Positions 52,735 to 61,328 of a stretch of DNA of 64,000 bases are shown piece by piece (positions within the stretch are counted from its first letter, which is position 1; each line of letters begins with the position of its first letter). Below the pieces are notes generated by a model that saw only the letters and a program-made list of their open reading frames with translations, was not told the DNA's origin and did not search any database. Both the position numbers and the translations under genes were made by a program. Origin of the DNA: a bacterium (lineage in GTDB: Bacteria > Campylobacterota > Campylobacteria > Campylobacterales > Sulfurimonadaceae); the NCBI GenBank assembly GCA_018822665.1, contig JAHJJX010000027.1, forward strand, positions 186,001 to 250,000, written 5' to 3'.

Positions 52735-52852
52735 CTCCGCGATTGGTGGCCCGTTTGAGCGTCATGCGCAAAATAGAGCAAGATTAAAAAATGTTTGCTT
52801 AGGGTGTGATTGATATATTCTCTTTAAAGAGTACTTAATTCTGATTTACCGT

Positions 52853-52864
52853 GCACATGCCAAG
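52853..52864 (+). repeat. Dispersed 12-mer, one mismatch
   Basis: GCACATGCCAAG upstream of the tRNA-Arg gene. Confidence 0.7.
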
Positions 52865-52914
52865 CTTACTGCATACTATTTATGCTAAAATTCCATACTT
52901 GTTAGTTTAATTTT

Positions 52915-52990
52915 CTCCTTATCGCTTAACTGGATAAAGCAGTCCCCTCCTAAGGGATAGCTCTAGGTTCGATTCCTGGTGGGGAGACCA
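52915..52990 (+). tRNA. tRNA-Arg (anticodon CCU)
   Basis: 76 nt. Acceptor CTCCTTA pairs with TGGGGAG, D stem GCTT/AAGC, anticodon stem GTCCC/GGGAT with loop CT-CCT-AA, T stem CTAGG/CCTGG with TTCGATT loop, discriminator A and encoded CCA. All arms pair with only G-T wobbles. It reads AGG codons. It adjoins the IS21 remnant, a common position for integrations. Confidence 0.93.
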
Positions 52991-53311
52991 TCTAAAGTAC
53001 GGACTTTCAAGCTCGTTTCAAATCCCCAAAACTACATACTCTCATTCATTAATTTACTTTGCCAATTTTACATATAAATATACATCCAAAAAAACAATTA
53101 TTATTTCCACATGCCAAGATATTTTCTTTTTTCTTGTGTTTTGTATATTATTCAGTTATACTGCCGCCAATGAAAGATGATTCGAGTTACATCTTTAGAC
53201 TGCTTTATATTGACGACTTCTGTTACCAGTACATTCTGCCTAAAATAAAACTTCATATTAGATTTTCAACCACCGGAGAAATTTGGTGTATTCAAACATA
53301 AAGGTATTACA
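52991..53311. other. Region between tRNA-Arg and the cold-shock gene
   Basis: 321 nt without a credible gene. It contains one exact dispersed 12-mer (53107-53118) and an AT-rich stretch that probably holds the promoter and long 5' leader of the cold-shock gene, as usual for csp genes. No tRNA or other RNA fold is seen. Confidence 0.4.
53107..53118 (+). repeat. Dispersed 12-mer, exact copy
   Basis: CCACATGCCAAG, preceded by TTT, in the gap before the cold-shock gene. Confidence 0.8.
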
Positions 53312-53530
53312 ATGGCAGCATTAGTAAACGGAACAGTTAAATGGTTCAACAGTGAAAAAGGCTTCGGATTTATCGAACAAGAAAATGGTGGTAAAGATGT
53401 ATTCGTACACTTCCGTCAGATTAACAGCACAGGATACGGTCGTGTATCACTAGACGAAGGTCAAAAAGTAACTTTCGAAATCGGTGAAGGCGAAAAAGGT
53501 CCTCAAGCAGAAAACGTTACAGGTCTGTAA
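53312..53530 (+). CDS. Cold-shock domain protein
   Basis: 72 residues. Single CSD with both RNA-binding motifs, KGFGFI (RNP1) and DVFVHF (RNP2). Binds single-stranded nucleic acids as RNA chaperone or antiterminator. AAAGGTATTACA precedes the ATG. Monocistronic, with a hairpin after it. Its codon use is more GC-rich, as in highly expressed genes. Confidence 0.92.
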   Translation: MAALVNGTVKWFNSEKGFGFIEQENGGKDVFVHFRQINSTGYGRVSLDEGQKVTFEIGEGEKGPQAENVTGL

Positions 53531-53538
53531 TTTTTCTT

Positions 53539-53557
53539 TGAGCGGGTTTTCCGCTCA
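53539..53557 (+). terminator. Terminator of the cold-shock gene
   Basis: TGAGCGG-GTTTT-CCGCTCA, a 7-bp stem 9 nt after the stop, followed by TTCTATCT. Confidence 0.6.
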
Positions 53558-53681
53558 TTCTATCTCACCCTTCTTCTTTATTTTAAACTTTTCAAAACTC
53601 TTTCAACGCATATTATAAAAATCTTTTTTAAAAGACAAATTATGATAAAATCCAAAAATATTTACATTATAGAGGCTCTTG

Positions 53682-54272
53682 ATGAATAGAGATAAACTTA
53701 AAAGTCAACTATCTAGTCTTGCTTTATCTATGTTTAGAAAAGATTTTTTTGGAATATATCACGGTTCAATCTCTGCGAAAACTGAATCAAATCGTTTTAT
53801 CATTAATACAAAAGAAGCCGTTTTTGACGCTTTAGACGAACATAGTCTTATACAATTGTATTTCAAAAGAGATTATCGATGGAATCAGGCTAGCATCGAT
53901 GCTAAAATACATTTCAGCATTTACTCACAAATCTCTGACGCAAAGTTCATCTGTTTTACCATGCCCCCTTTTACTACAGCCTATTCGCTGGACCATAATA
54001 TTATAACTCCAAAAGATTATTTCGGACACAAAGAGTTAGGTTCTATCGCCATTGTCGACCCTAAACAATTTGATGACTGGTACGATAGAGTTCAGAGTGA
54101 AATCACCTACTACTTTCAAACCAACGATACAGACCTGATGGTTATTAGAGGCTATGGCGTTTATGCCTTCAACAGGGATTTGCATGAGATGGCAAAAAAA
54201 CTCTCTATTTTAGAAAAAAGTTGCCGACTTCTTATGCTCGATAACAACAGTAAAGACCATCTTTTTGATTAA
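53682..54272 (+). CDS. Class II aldolase/adducin-like protein
   Basis: 196 residues from ATG 53682 (AGAGG upstream; a TTG lies one codon earlier). It resembles the class II aldolase/adducin N-terminal fold (FGIYHGSISAKTESNRFIINT, like the G-N-x-S-x-R/K substrate loop). The histidines that bind zinc in true aldolases are not clear, so the activity is uncertain. Its stop overlaps the stop of the convergent bioA. Confidence 0.65.
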   Translation: MNRDKLKSQLSSLALSMFRKDFFGIYHGSISAKTESNRFIINTKEAVFDALDEHSLIQLYFKRDYRWNQASIDAKIHFSIYSQISDAKFICFTMPPFTTAYSLDHNIITPKDYFGHKELGSIAIVDPKQFDDWYDRVQSEITYYFQTNDTDLMVIRGYGVYAFNRDLHEMAKKLSILEKSCRLLMLDNNSKDHLFD

Positions 54273-55567
54273 TCGAGAAGTTTTATAGCCTCATAAGCCG
54301 TATCCATCATCGTATCAATCTCTTCGGATGTTATGATATAGGGAGGCATAAAGTAGATAACATCTCCAAGTGGTCTTAATAAAACTCCATTTTTCAGACA
54401 ATGCCGATAAATATTCAGTCCTATTCTACGCTCTGGGCTATAACCTTTAAGCTTCACTGCACAAATCATCCCTGTTTGTCTTATGGACTCAACATTCTCA
54501 AGTTCTCTAAACTTTTGTAGTTTTTCACTCATATACTTTATAATAATTCTGTTTTTTTCTATCACATTATCATTTTCGAATATATCAAGTGTTGCATTTG
54601 CAGCCGCACAGGCAAGAGCATTTCCTGTATAGCTGTGTGAGTGCAAAAAGGCTTTATGCTCGCTATAATCACAATAAAACTTTGTATAAATAGTATTTGT
54701 TGTGAGCACCACGGAAAGGGGAAGATATCCTCCGGTTAAACCCTTGGAAAGTACTAAAAAATCGGGTGTAATATCGGCTTTTTGACATGCAAACAATTCT
54801 CCCGTCCTACCAAAACCAACCATAACCTCATCCGCAATCAAATGCACATCATACTTGTTGCACGTATTGCGAACAAACCTTAAAAATTCCGGATGATACA
54901 TGTGCATAGAACCTGCACCCTGAACCAAAGGTTCTAGGATAATTGCACTGATTTCTCCCGCTCTTTTTTTACATAACTCTTCAAATCCACATGCCGCAAT
55001 GTGCGCTGCTTCAATACTCATATCTTTTGGCACAGGAGTTTGGATTGAATGGATAAGAAGCGGTTTGTACGTTTGCTTATAAAGTTCGACATCACCTACA
55101 CTCAGAGCGCCTATGGTTTCACCGTGATAAGAGTTTGTTAGCGAAACAAACAGCGATTTAGTTTTACCGTCATTTCTATGCGCATGAAAACTCATTTTCA
55201 GAGCCACTTCTACCGCGCTTGAGCCATTGTCTGAATAAAAACACTTTTCCAAACCTGCTGGGCTTAGTTTTACAAGTCGTTCCGAGAGTCGCACCACTTG
55301 CTCATGCGTAAATCCAGCAAGAATTACATGTTCCAAAGTATCTAATTGTTCTTTGATTTTTTCATTGATATACACATTTGTATGCCCAAAAAGATTAACC
55401 CACCAGCTACTGATGGCATCAATGTAGCGATTACCTTCAAAATCCTCCAAATAAACACCATGCGCTTGTTTTATAGGAATAAGCGGCAAAGTTTCATGAT
55501 CTTTCATCTGCGTACACGGATGCCATAAAACATCTAAATCTCTGTTTTTCAACTCTAAATTGTTCAT
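54269..55567 (-). CDS. bioA: Adenosylmethionine-8-amino-7-oxononanoate aminotransferase
   Basis: 432 residues. PLP aminotransferase class III of biotin synthesis: WHPCTQMKDHE start, ISSWWVNLFGH, YSDNGSSAVEVALKM, DEVMVGFGRTG, PLP Lys in VLSKGLTGGYLPLS, SYTGNALACAAA. Length is normal. Probably controlled at the palindromes upstream. An imperfect dispersed 12-mer lies inside (54987-54998). Confidence 0.92.
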   Translation of the reverse strand: MNNLELKNRDLDVLWHPCTQMKDHETLPLIPIKQAHGVYLEDFEGNRYIDAISSWWVNLFGHTNVYINEKIKEQLDTLEHVILAGFTHEQVVRLSERLVKLSPAGLEKCFYSDNGSSAVEVALKMSFHAHRNDGKTKSLFVSLTNSYHGETIGALSVGDVELYKQTYKPLLIHSIQTPVPKDMSIEAAHIAACGFEELCKKRAGEISAIILEPLVQGAGSMHMYHPEFLRFVRNTCNKYDVHLIADEVMVGFGRTGELFACQKADITPDFLVLSKGLTGGYLPLSVVLTTNTIYTKFYCDYSEHKAFLHSHSYTGNALACAAANATLDIFENDNVIEKNRIIIKYMSEKLQKFRELENVESIRQTGMICAVKLKGYSPERRIGLNIYRHCLKNGVLLRPLGDVIYFMPPYIITSEEIDTMMDTAYEAIKLLD

Positions 55568-55590
55568 ATATGTTACCTTGCATGATGTAA

Positions 55591-55654
55591 TTCAAATATA
55601 AATTAATTTTATATTTGAAATCAATATTCAAATTAATAAAATAAAGTTTATTTT
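55591..55654. promoter_or_regulatory. Two palindromes between bioA and the sensor gene
   Basis: TTCAAATATAAA (55591-55602) and TTTATATTTGAA (55608-55619) form a perfect 12-bp inverted repeat with a 5-nt spacer. A second one, AAAATAAA-G-TTTATTTT, lies at 55638-55654. They sit between divergent genes and are good operator candidates. They do not resemble the E. coli BirA site. Confidence 0.5.
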
Positions 55655-55742
55655 AGCATTATAACTATAAACTGCGTACATAATTGGCGCTTGGAATTTT
55701 GCTTACAATTATTTTTATATAAGCCATTTGAAAGTATAGGTT

Positions 55743-57263
55743 ATGCGATTCTTAAAAAATATATTTTTATTAGTTTTTTTTACTTTCTCTTTGTTCGCCA
55801 CAGAGAAAACAAGCGTGTTTGTGCTTCACTCCTATTCACAAGAATACTCTTGGACGGATAAACAACACTCTTCTTTTGTATCGACTTTAAATAAAAGTGA
55901 TAAAAAATTCGAATTTTACACTGAGTATTTAGATACAAAAAGATTCAGATTAACATATACATATCAAAATAATTTTCTTACATTTTTACAAAAAAAATAT
56001 GCAGATATTCATCCGGACTTAATTTATGTTACCGATGATAATGCCTTAAATTTTATCTTTAGCAATTATAAAAAAATATTTAGCGATACAAAACCCATAC
56101 CAATATTTTTTTCAGGCATAAACAACTTGGATATGTATTCTCTCCTTCCCAAAGACTCTTTTACGGGAGTCTATGAAATAAAAGAGATAAAACAAAATAT
56201 AGAACTCATTAAGCAGTTTTCTCCGCAAACAAGAGAAATATACTTTATTGGCGATGACTCAAACACATACCATTCAATAGAAAAAAAGATTCACTCACAA
56301 GAAGAAGAATTTTCAAATTTAAATTTTCATTATATTAATGATGAAAATATTTCCAAAGTTCAAAGTCAGTTGCCAGACGCGCCAAGAAGTTTTCTAATTT
56401 TAACAACGATTGGCAATTTCAAAGACAATAATAACAATACGCTCTCGCCTGAAGAATCAATTAAAAAAATAACAGAAAATAAAAATCTTATTCTCTTAAG
56501 CATGGAAGATGCCTATATGCATCAGGGTGTTGTCGGCGGCTATGTTACGAGCGGAACCAAACAAGGGGAGACTGCCGCGAACTTAGTCTTGGAGTATGTA
56601 AAGAACAAATCACTTAAGAATTTAAAACCTGTAATAAAAAGCCCAAATGTATATATTTTTAACGCAAAAGAATTGGTAAATTCAAGACTTATCTTATCCC
56701 AATACATTGCAAGGGAGGCTATTATCATTGGTAAGGACAAGGACTTTCTAGAAAGAAACAAGTCTATACTCTTAGATATTTCCATGCTTTGTTTAGTGCT
56801 ATTAATTTTTACAATTATTTCGCTCTATGCTATTCAAAGAAAAAAATATATGATTCAATCAGATAAACTACAAAAATTAGAGTTTATAAGAAAAAAACTA
56901 TTCATAAAAACCCAATTTATTGACAATACTTTTGTTTTGGGTGATTTAGGATATTGGAGATTAAATACGCAAACAAACGAATTGATTGCATCACAAGAAT
57001 TATTAAGTATTTTAGAAATGAAAGATACTATTTATAAAGAAGAGTCGGAGATGTTGTCTTATTTTATACATCCGAATGATAAAAAGCTTTTTAATGAGAA
57101 ATTTGCAAATGTAAAAATATTAAACAAAACCGTGAGATTCAATCATAAAGTAGTAACCGCAAAGAAAACCATTTTAAATGCAACACATATCATTTACATA
57201 GAAGATACAATTCTTGCAAGCCCTTTGATAATAGTTGGAATCATAAGATTTGAAAAACAGTAA
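55743..57263 (+). CDS. Membrane sensor with ABC-substrate-binding-like domain and PAS-like tail
   Basis: 506 residues. Signal peptide at 1-20, a periplasmic ABC substrate-binding-like domain at about 22-320 (VFVLHSYSQEYSWTDKQHSS, FFSGINN, VVGGYVTSGTKQGE), a membrane helix at about 345-366, and a cytoplasmic PAS-like fold to the end (DLGYWRLNTQTNELIASQEL). No kinase or cyclase follows, so it is a sensor lacking its own output. It overlaps the next gene by 14 nt, which suggests joint work with the SCO-like protein and the GGDEF-EAL protein. Confidence 0.7.
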   Translation: MRFLKNIFLLVFFTFSLFATEKTSVFVLHSYSQEYSWTDKQHSSFVSTLNKSDKKFEFYTEYLDTKRFRLTYTYQNNFLTFLQKKYADIHPDLIYVTDDNALNFIFSNYKKIFSDTKPIPIFFSGINNLDMYSLLPKDSFTGVYEIKEIKQNIELIKQFSPQTREIYFIGDDSNTYHSIEKKIHSQEEEFSNLNFHYINDENISKVQSQLPDAPRSFLILTTIGNFKDNNNNTLSPEESIKKITENKNLILLSMEDAYMHQGVVGGYVTSGTKQGETAANLVLEYVKNKSLKNLKPVIKSPNVYIFNAKELVNSRLILSQYIAREAIIIGKDKDFLERNKSILLDISMLCLVLLIFTIISLYAIQRKKYMIQSDKLQKLEFIRKKLFIKTQFIDNTFVLGDLGYWRLNTQTNELIASQELLSILEMKDTIYKEESEMLSYFIHPNDKKLFNEKFANVKILNKTVRFNHKVVTAKKTILNATHIIYIEDTILASPLIIVGIIRFEKQ

Positions 57264-57855
57264 ATATAAACGAATAACTTTAATTGCAGTTTTTGTATTT
57301 TTTATGACTGTTCCATTTTTACAATCTATATTTTTTAGTAATACTATCGGAGGAGTTATGAAGGTTAATAAAAAGATACAGGCAGATTATATTGATAGTG
57401 ATAAAAAAGTATTGCTGCTATTTTTCGGATATTTTGGGTGTAAAGAGGTCTGCACACCCGTGTTGCATGAACTTAGTAATTTATATGAATCAGAAGAATT
57501 TAAAGATATTAAAAGCAGTGTGGATATTTTCTTTATAAACCTTACGCCTGAAGTTGAAGAACATCAGCCGAATTTATTTGCAAAGTATTTTAACAAAGAT
57601 TTTAAGGGGATTTATTTGTCAAGAAAAAATGTACTGAACATTGACAGAAATTTTGATGTATTTTTTGCAAGCAGTTTAAATGACCAAGCAGAACTAAATC
57701 ATACAGACCATATTTATCTGTTGCAAAACAACTTAGATTCCAAGATTTTAAAATATATATATTCTACACATCCATTAAAAACAAAAAAGTTAATTCATGA
57801 TATCATACAAATCAATATAAAAAGTTTGGAGGAAATGAATGAAAAATATAATTAA
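57250..57855 (+). CDS. SCO1/SenC-like thioredoxin-fold protein
   Basis: 201 residues from a TTG inside the previous gene. One N-terminal membrane anchor (about 9-29), then a thioredoxin-like domain with FGYFGCKEVCTP (C-x3-C copper site) and HTDHIYLL (the conserved His), as in SCO/SenC proteins. These deliver copper to cytochrome oxidase or act as thiol redox proteins. Overlaps both neighbours. Confidence 0.75.
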   Translation: MKNSKYKRITLIAVFVFFMTVPFLQSIFFSNTIGGVMKVNKKIQADYIDSDKKVLLLFFGYFGCKEVCTPVLHELSNLYESEEFKDIKSSVDIFFINLTPEVEEHQPNLFAKYFNKDFKGIYLSRKNVLNIDRNFDVFFASSLNDQAELNHTDHIYLLQNNLDSKILKYIYSTHPLKTKKLIHDIIQINIKSLEEMNEKYN

Positions 57856-59764
57856 TTATATTTTTTCATACCCGAAAATACCAGACTTTGCCAGTAAAAA
57901 TTTTCAACTTTTTCATATACAATCTGACAAGACAATGGTAGTTTTGCTCATTGTTCAATGGCTGATAGCTACATTTATTACGTCCATTTTATACAATACT
58001 CACTTTTACGGATTCTTTGGTGGTGCCCTCATCGTTTTACCTATAATATTTTTATATCCATATTTAAAAGGGGAGAGTTATTACAGATATTTTATTGCAA
58101 TTGCGATGATGCTGTTTTCTGTCATATTTATACAACAATATTTAGGTCGTATAGAGATGCATTTTCATGTATTTATAGTTATGGCCATCTTAACCCTTTA
58201 TAAAGACATCATGCCTTTGATTGTTGCAGCCATAACAACAATTTTGCATCATATAGTTTTTAATTATTTACAATTCTATGAAGTATCACTTTTTGATATG
58301 CCTGTCATGGTATTTAACTATGGCTGTGGTTTTGACATTGTTATCTTCCATGCGATATTTGTTGTAAGTGAACTTACTGTTCTAGGCTATATTATAAGAT
58401 TTCAAATTGAGCACAGCGTCAGTTTAAATAATACACAAAATAAAGTGAATCAATTAAATAAAGAGCTAGAACACACCTCTTTACATGACAATCTCACAGG
58501 ACTTCCCAATAGGCTCTATTTAAATCAGCAAATAGACTCCCTCAAGCAAGAAGCGCTCAAAAATGATACAAAATTGGCCATTATCTTTTTAGATTTGGAC
58601 CACTTTAAAAATATAAATGATACTTTGGGACATCATATAGGTGATGAGCTTTTGCAAATCGTAGCAAAAATTTTAATAAAATGCGTATCACAGAACAGTT
58701 TTATCACAAGAATAGGCGGTGATGAATTTATCATCATAGAATCAGGATTTCAAAATGAAGATGAGCTATTGCCTATTATTAGTAGTTTATTGGAAGATTT
58801 TCGAAAAGAATTTCTTATCAAAGGACATTCTCTCAGACTTTCGGCAAGCATTGGCATTTCGTTATTCCCAGATGATTCATCCAATATAAGTGAACTTATG
58901 AAATATGCTGATATCGCCATGTATAAAGTAAAAGCCGATGGACGCAACAATTTTAGTTTTTTTACACAATCATTAAACAATAAAATACATGATGAAGTTA
59001 ATATTATCAACGATATGCAAAGGGCCTTTTACGAGGGTGAATTTGTATTGTATTATCAACCTAAAATTAATGCCAAAACCGGACAAATTATTGGAGCTGA
59101 AACTCTGCTAAGATGGAAACATTGTCAACATGGCTATATTGGACCAAATATTTTTATTCCTCTTGCTGAGAGTACTGGCTTTATCCTTAATTTGGGTGAA
59201 TTTGTAATTCAAGAGAGTACAAAAACCATTAAACAATTAAACGAATTGGGTTATCATGATTTAATCCTCTCAATCAATGTATCTACAAGACAGTTTCAAA
59301 ATGGAAATTTATATCAAAATTTACAAGAAAAAATATCTGAAAATAACATAAATCCAAAGCAGCTTGGGATAGAAATAACCGAAAGTATAATGATGAAATA
59401 TGTTGATAAGACTTTATCCACTCTGCAAAAGATTAAAAAACTTGGCATACTAATTTATATTGATGATTTTGGAACAGGATATTCATCTTTATCTTATTTA
59501 AAAAAGTTTCCAATAGACGTACTTAAAATAGATAAAAACTTTATCGATGACATAAGTGAAAATAATACGAATGACAGATTGTTACTCAATACGATTTTAG
59601 CTATGGGAAAAAGTCTTGGGCTAAAAGTCATAGCCGAAGGGGTGGAACATGAATATCAATTTCACTATTTGAGAAAAAAAGATTGCGACATGATTCAAGG
59701 ATATTACTTTGCAAAACCAATGAATAAAGAAGATTTTATTGCATTGCTGAAAAGTTCCAAATAA
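57839..59764 (+). CDS. GGDEF-EAL cyclic di-GMP protein with a His-rich membrane sensor
   Basis: 641 residues. Five to six membrane helices in the first 200 residues carry RIEMHFHVF, TTILHHIVFNY and IFHAIF; the histidines could bind haem or a metal. A GGDEF domain with intact RIGGDEF follows (LDLDHFKNINDTLGHH), then an EAL domain with ETLLRW, DDFGTGYSSL and IAEGVE. Both activities may exist. GGAGG stands before the ATG. Third gene of an overlapping set with a periplasmic sensor and a SCO-like protein. Confidence 0.82.
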   Translation: MKNIINYIFSYPKIPDFASKNFQLFHIQSDKTMVVLLIVQWLIATFITSILYNTHFYGFFGGALIVLPIIFLYPYLKGESYYRYFIAIAMMLFSVIFIQQYLGRIEMHFHVFIVMAILTLYKDIMPLIVAAITTILHHIVFNYLQFYEVSLFDMPVMVFNYGCGFDIVIFHAIFVVSELTVLGYIIRFQIEHSVSLNNTQNKVNQLNKELEHTSLHDNLTGLPNRLYLNQQIDSLKQEALKNDTKLAIIFLDLDHFKNINDTLGHHIGDELLQIVAKILIKCVSQNSFITRIGGDEFIIIESGFQNEDELLPIISSLLEDFRKEFLIKGHSLRLSASIGISLFPDDSSNISELMKYADIAMYKVKADGRNNFSFFTQSLNNKIHDEVNIINDMQRAFYEGEFVLYYQPKINAKTGQIIGAETLLRWKHCQHGYIGPNIFIPLAESTGFILNLGEFVIQESTKTIKQLNELGYHDLILSINVSTRQFQNGNLYQNLQEKISENNINPKQLGIEITESIMMKYVDKTLSTLQKIKKLGILIYIDDFGTGYSSLSYLKKFPIDVLKIDKNFIDDISENNTNDRLLLNTILAMGKSLGLKVIAEGVEHEYQFHYLRKKDCDMIQGYYFAKPMNKEDFIALLKSSK

Positions 59765-59766
59765 TT

Positions 59767-59778
59767 CCACATGCCAAA
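59767..59778 (+). repeat. Dispersed 12-mer, one mismatch
   Basis: CCACATGCCAAA, preceded by TT, directly after the stop of the GGDEF-EAL gene. Confidence 0.7.
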
Positions 59779-59860
59779 TACAATATTACTCTCTATTTAT
59801 CAAGGTTTAATGCGAATTTACATAGAATTACAAAAATATCACACTTAAGGTTTTTTACTA

Positions 59861-61327
59861 ATGATTACATGGATGCAAAAACATAAAAAATATTTGATAG
59901 TTACAATATGGATTTCTACTATCGCTTTCGTAGGAGCTGGGTTTGTCGGCTGGGGGCAGTATAGCTATGGAGATAAGGCTGGTGCTGTTGCAAAAGTTGG
60001 AAATGTAGAAATAACTATGGGTGAATTGCAAAAAAGCTATTCTAACCTGTATAACCAATACAACCAAATGTTTCAAGGAGAATTTGATGAAGAAAAAGCA
60101 AAGAGTTTCGGTCTTCAACAACAAGCACTTCAACAACTTACACAACAAGCTTTAATCCTTAATTTGGCTGCTTCGTACGATTTGCAAATTAATGATGCAG
60201 AACTTTTGTCAGAAATAAAAACTCAGAACTATTTTTTTAAAGACGGTGTTTTCGATAAAGAAGTTTATAAACAAGTTCTTTCTAAAAATAATTTAAACCT
60301 TAATGAGTATGAAGCTGATGTGAAAAAACAGCTTTTAATCCAAAAAACTCTTCAATTACTTCCCGTAAATACGAATCAAAATGAGTCAGAAATTTTAAAC
60401 ACTGTAATGAATATTGCAGACAAAATAAACTACAAAGTTCTCAATGAAGAGCAAATCAGCGTTGATGCTTCAGATAAAAATTTAAAATCATTTTGGGAAG
60501 ACAGACAACAAAATTTTATGAGTGAAGTCAGTTATGATGTAAAATACATTAAACAGGAAAAAGTATCTCTTACGCATGATGAAGCCAAAATAACTGAATA
60601 TTACAATGAAAATAAAACACATTTTAAAGACAGTGATGGAAAAATTATCCCTTTAGAAGATGCAAAAGAAGCCGTAATTTCAGAATTAAATGAAAAATTT
60701 ACAAAAGATTCAGCCCTTAGAAACTATATCGCTTACAAAAAAAATCAACTGGCGGAAGATATAAAAATTCAAGCTTTGAGCATCTCTGCCTTAAATAATC
60801 CATTCAATGAAGAAACTTTAGAAAGTATTTCAAAATTATCTCCAACTTCTCCTTTTATGAAACCAGTTTTAGTACTTGGAGATTATTATACTTTTGAATT
60901 GGTAAGAATCAATCCGTCCAAGTCAAAAACTTATGAAGAAGCTAAAAAAGATGTTTTACCTTTATTTGTGCAAGAACAAAAAAAGGCTAAATTGCTGGAG
61001 CTTGCTCAAAATTCTTTAGCTACATTCAACGGTACAATTACTGAATTTATTACAAGTTCCGATGCTGATAAATTAAGTGAGTTGAATGATAATGAAGCAA
61101 ACAGTTTTCTGATGCAATTATTTGCACAACAAAATAAAAGAGGCTACCTTATTTTAGATAGTGGAAAAATTGTTTTATACAATATTTTGGAACAAAAGTT
61201 GCTTCAAAATAAAAATAATAATCAAGACAGTTCAATTGTAAAATTGAAAAGTGCTATGTTCAATGAAGGTTTAATTAAAAACTTGCAAAACAAGTACAAA
61301 ACTGAGATATTCATCCAAGGATTATAA
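59861..61327 (+). CDS. ppiD: PpiD/SurA-N-type periplasmic chaperone
   Basis: 488 residues. Cytoplasmic start and one membrane helix at about 13-32, then a SurA_N_3-type helical chaperone region (VGNVEITMGELQKSYSNLYN, GLQQQALQQLTQQALI). A parvulin domain is weak: the middle has DVKYIKQEKV but no clear PPIase core. It helps fold exported proteins at the inner membrane. It lies 1 nt before ftsA, so the three genes are one operon. Confidence 0.78.
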   Translation: MITWMQKHKKYLIVTIWISTIAFVGAGFVGWGQYSYGDKAGAVAKVGNVEITMGELQKSYSNLYNQYNQMFQGEFDEEKAKSFGLQQQALQQLTQQALILNLAASYDLQINDAELLSEIKTQNYFFKDGVFDKEVYKQVLSKNNLNLNEYEADVKKQLLIQKTLQLLPVNTNQNESEILNTVMNIADKINYKVLNEEQISVDASDKNLKSFWEDRQQNFMSEVSYDVKYIKQEKVSLTHDEAKITEYYNENKTHFKDSDGKIIPLEDAKEAVISELNEKFTKDSALRNYIAYKKNQLAEDIKIQALSISALNNPFNEETLESISKLSPTSPFMKPVLVLGDYYTFELVRINPSKSKTYEEAKKDVLPLFVQEQKKAKLLELAQNSLATFNGTITEFITSSDADKLSELNDNEANSFLMQLFAQQNKRGYLILDSGKIVLYNILEQKLLQNKNNNQDSSIVKLKSAMFNEGLIKNLQNKYKTEIFIQGL

Positions 61328-61328
61328 G

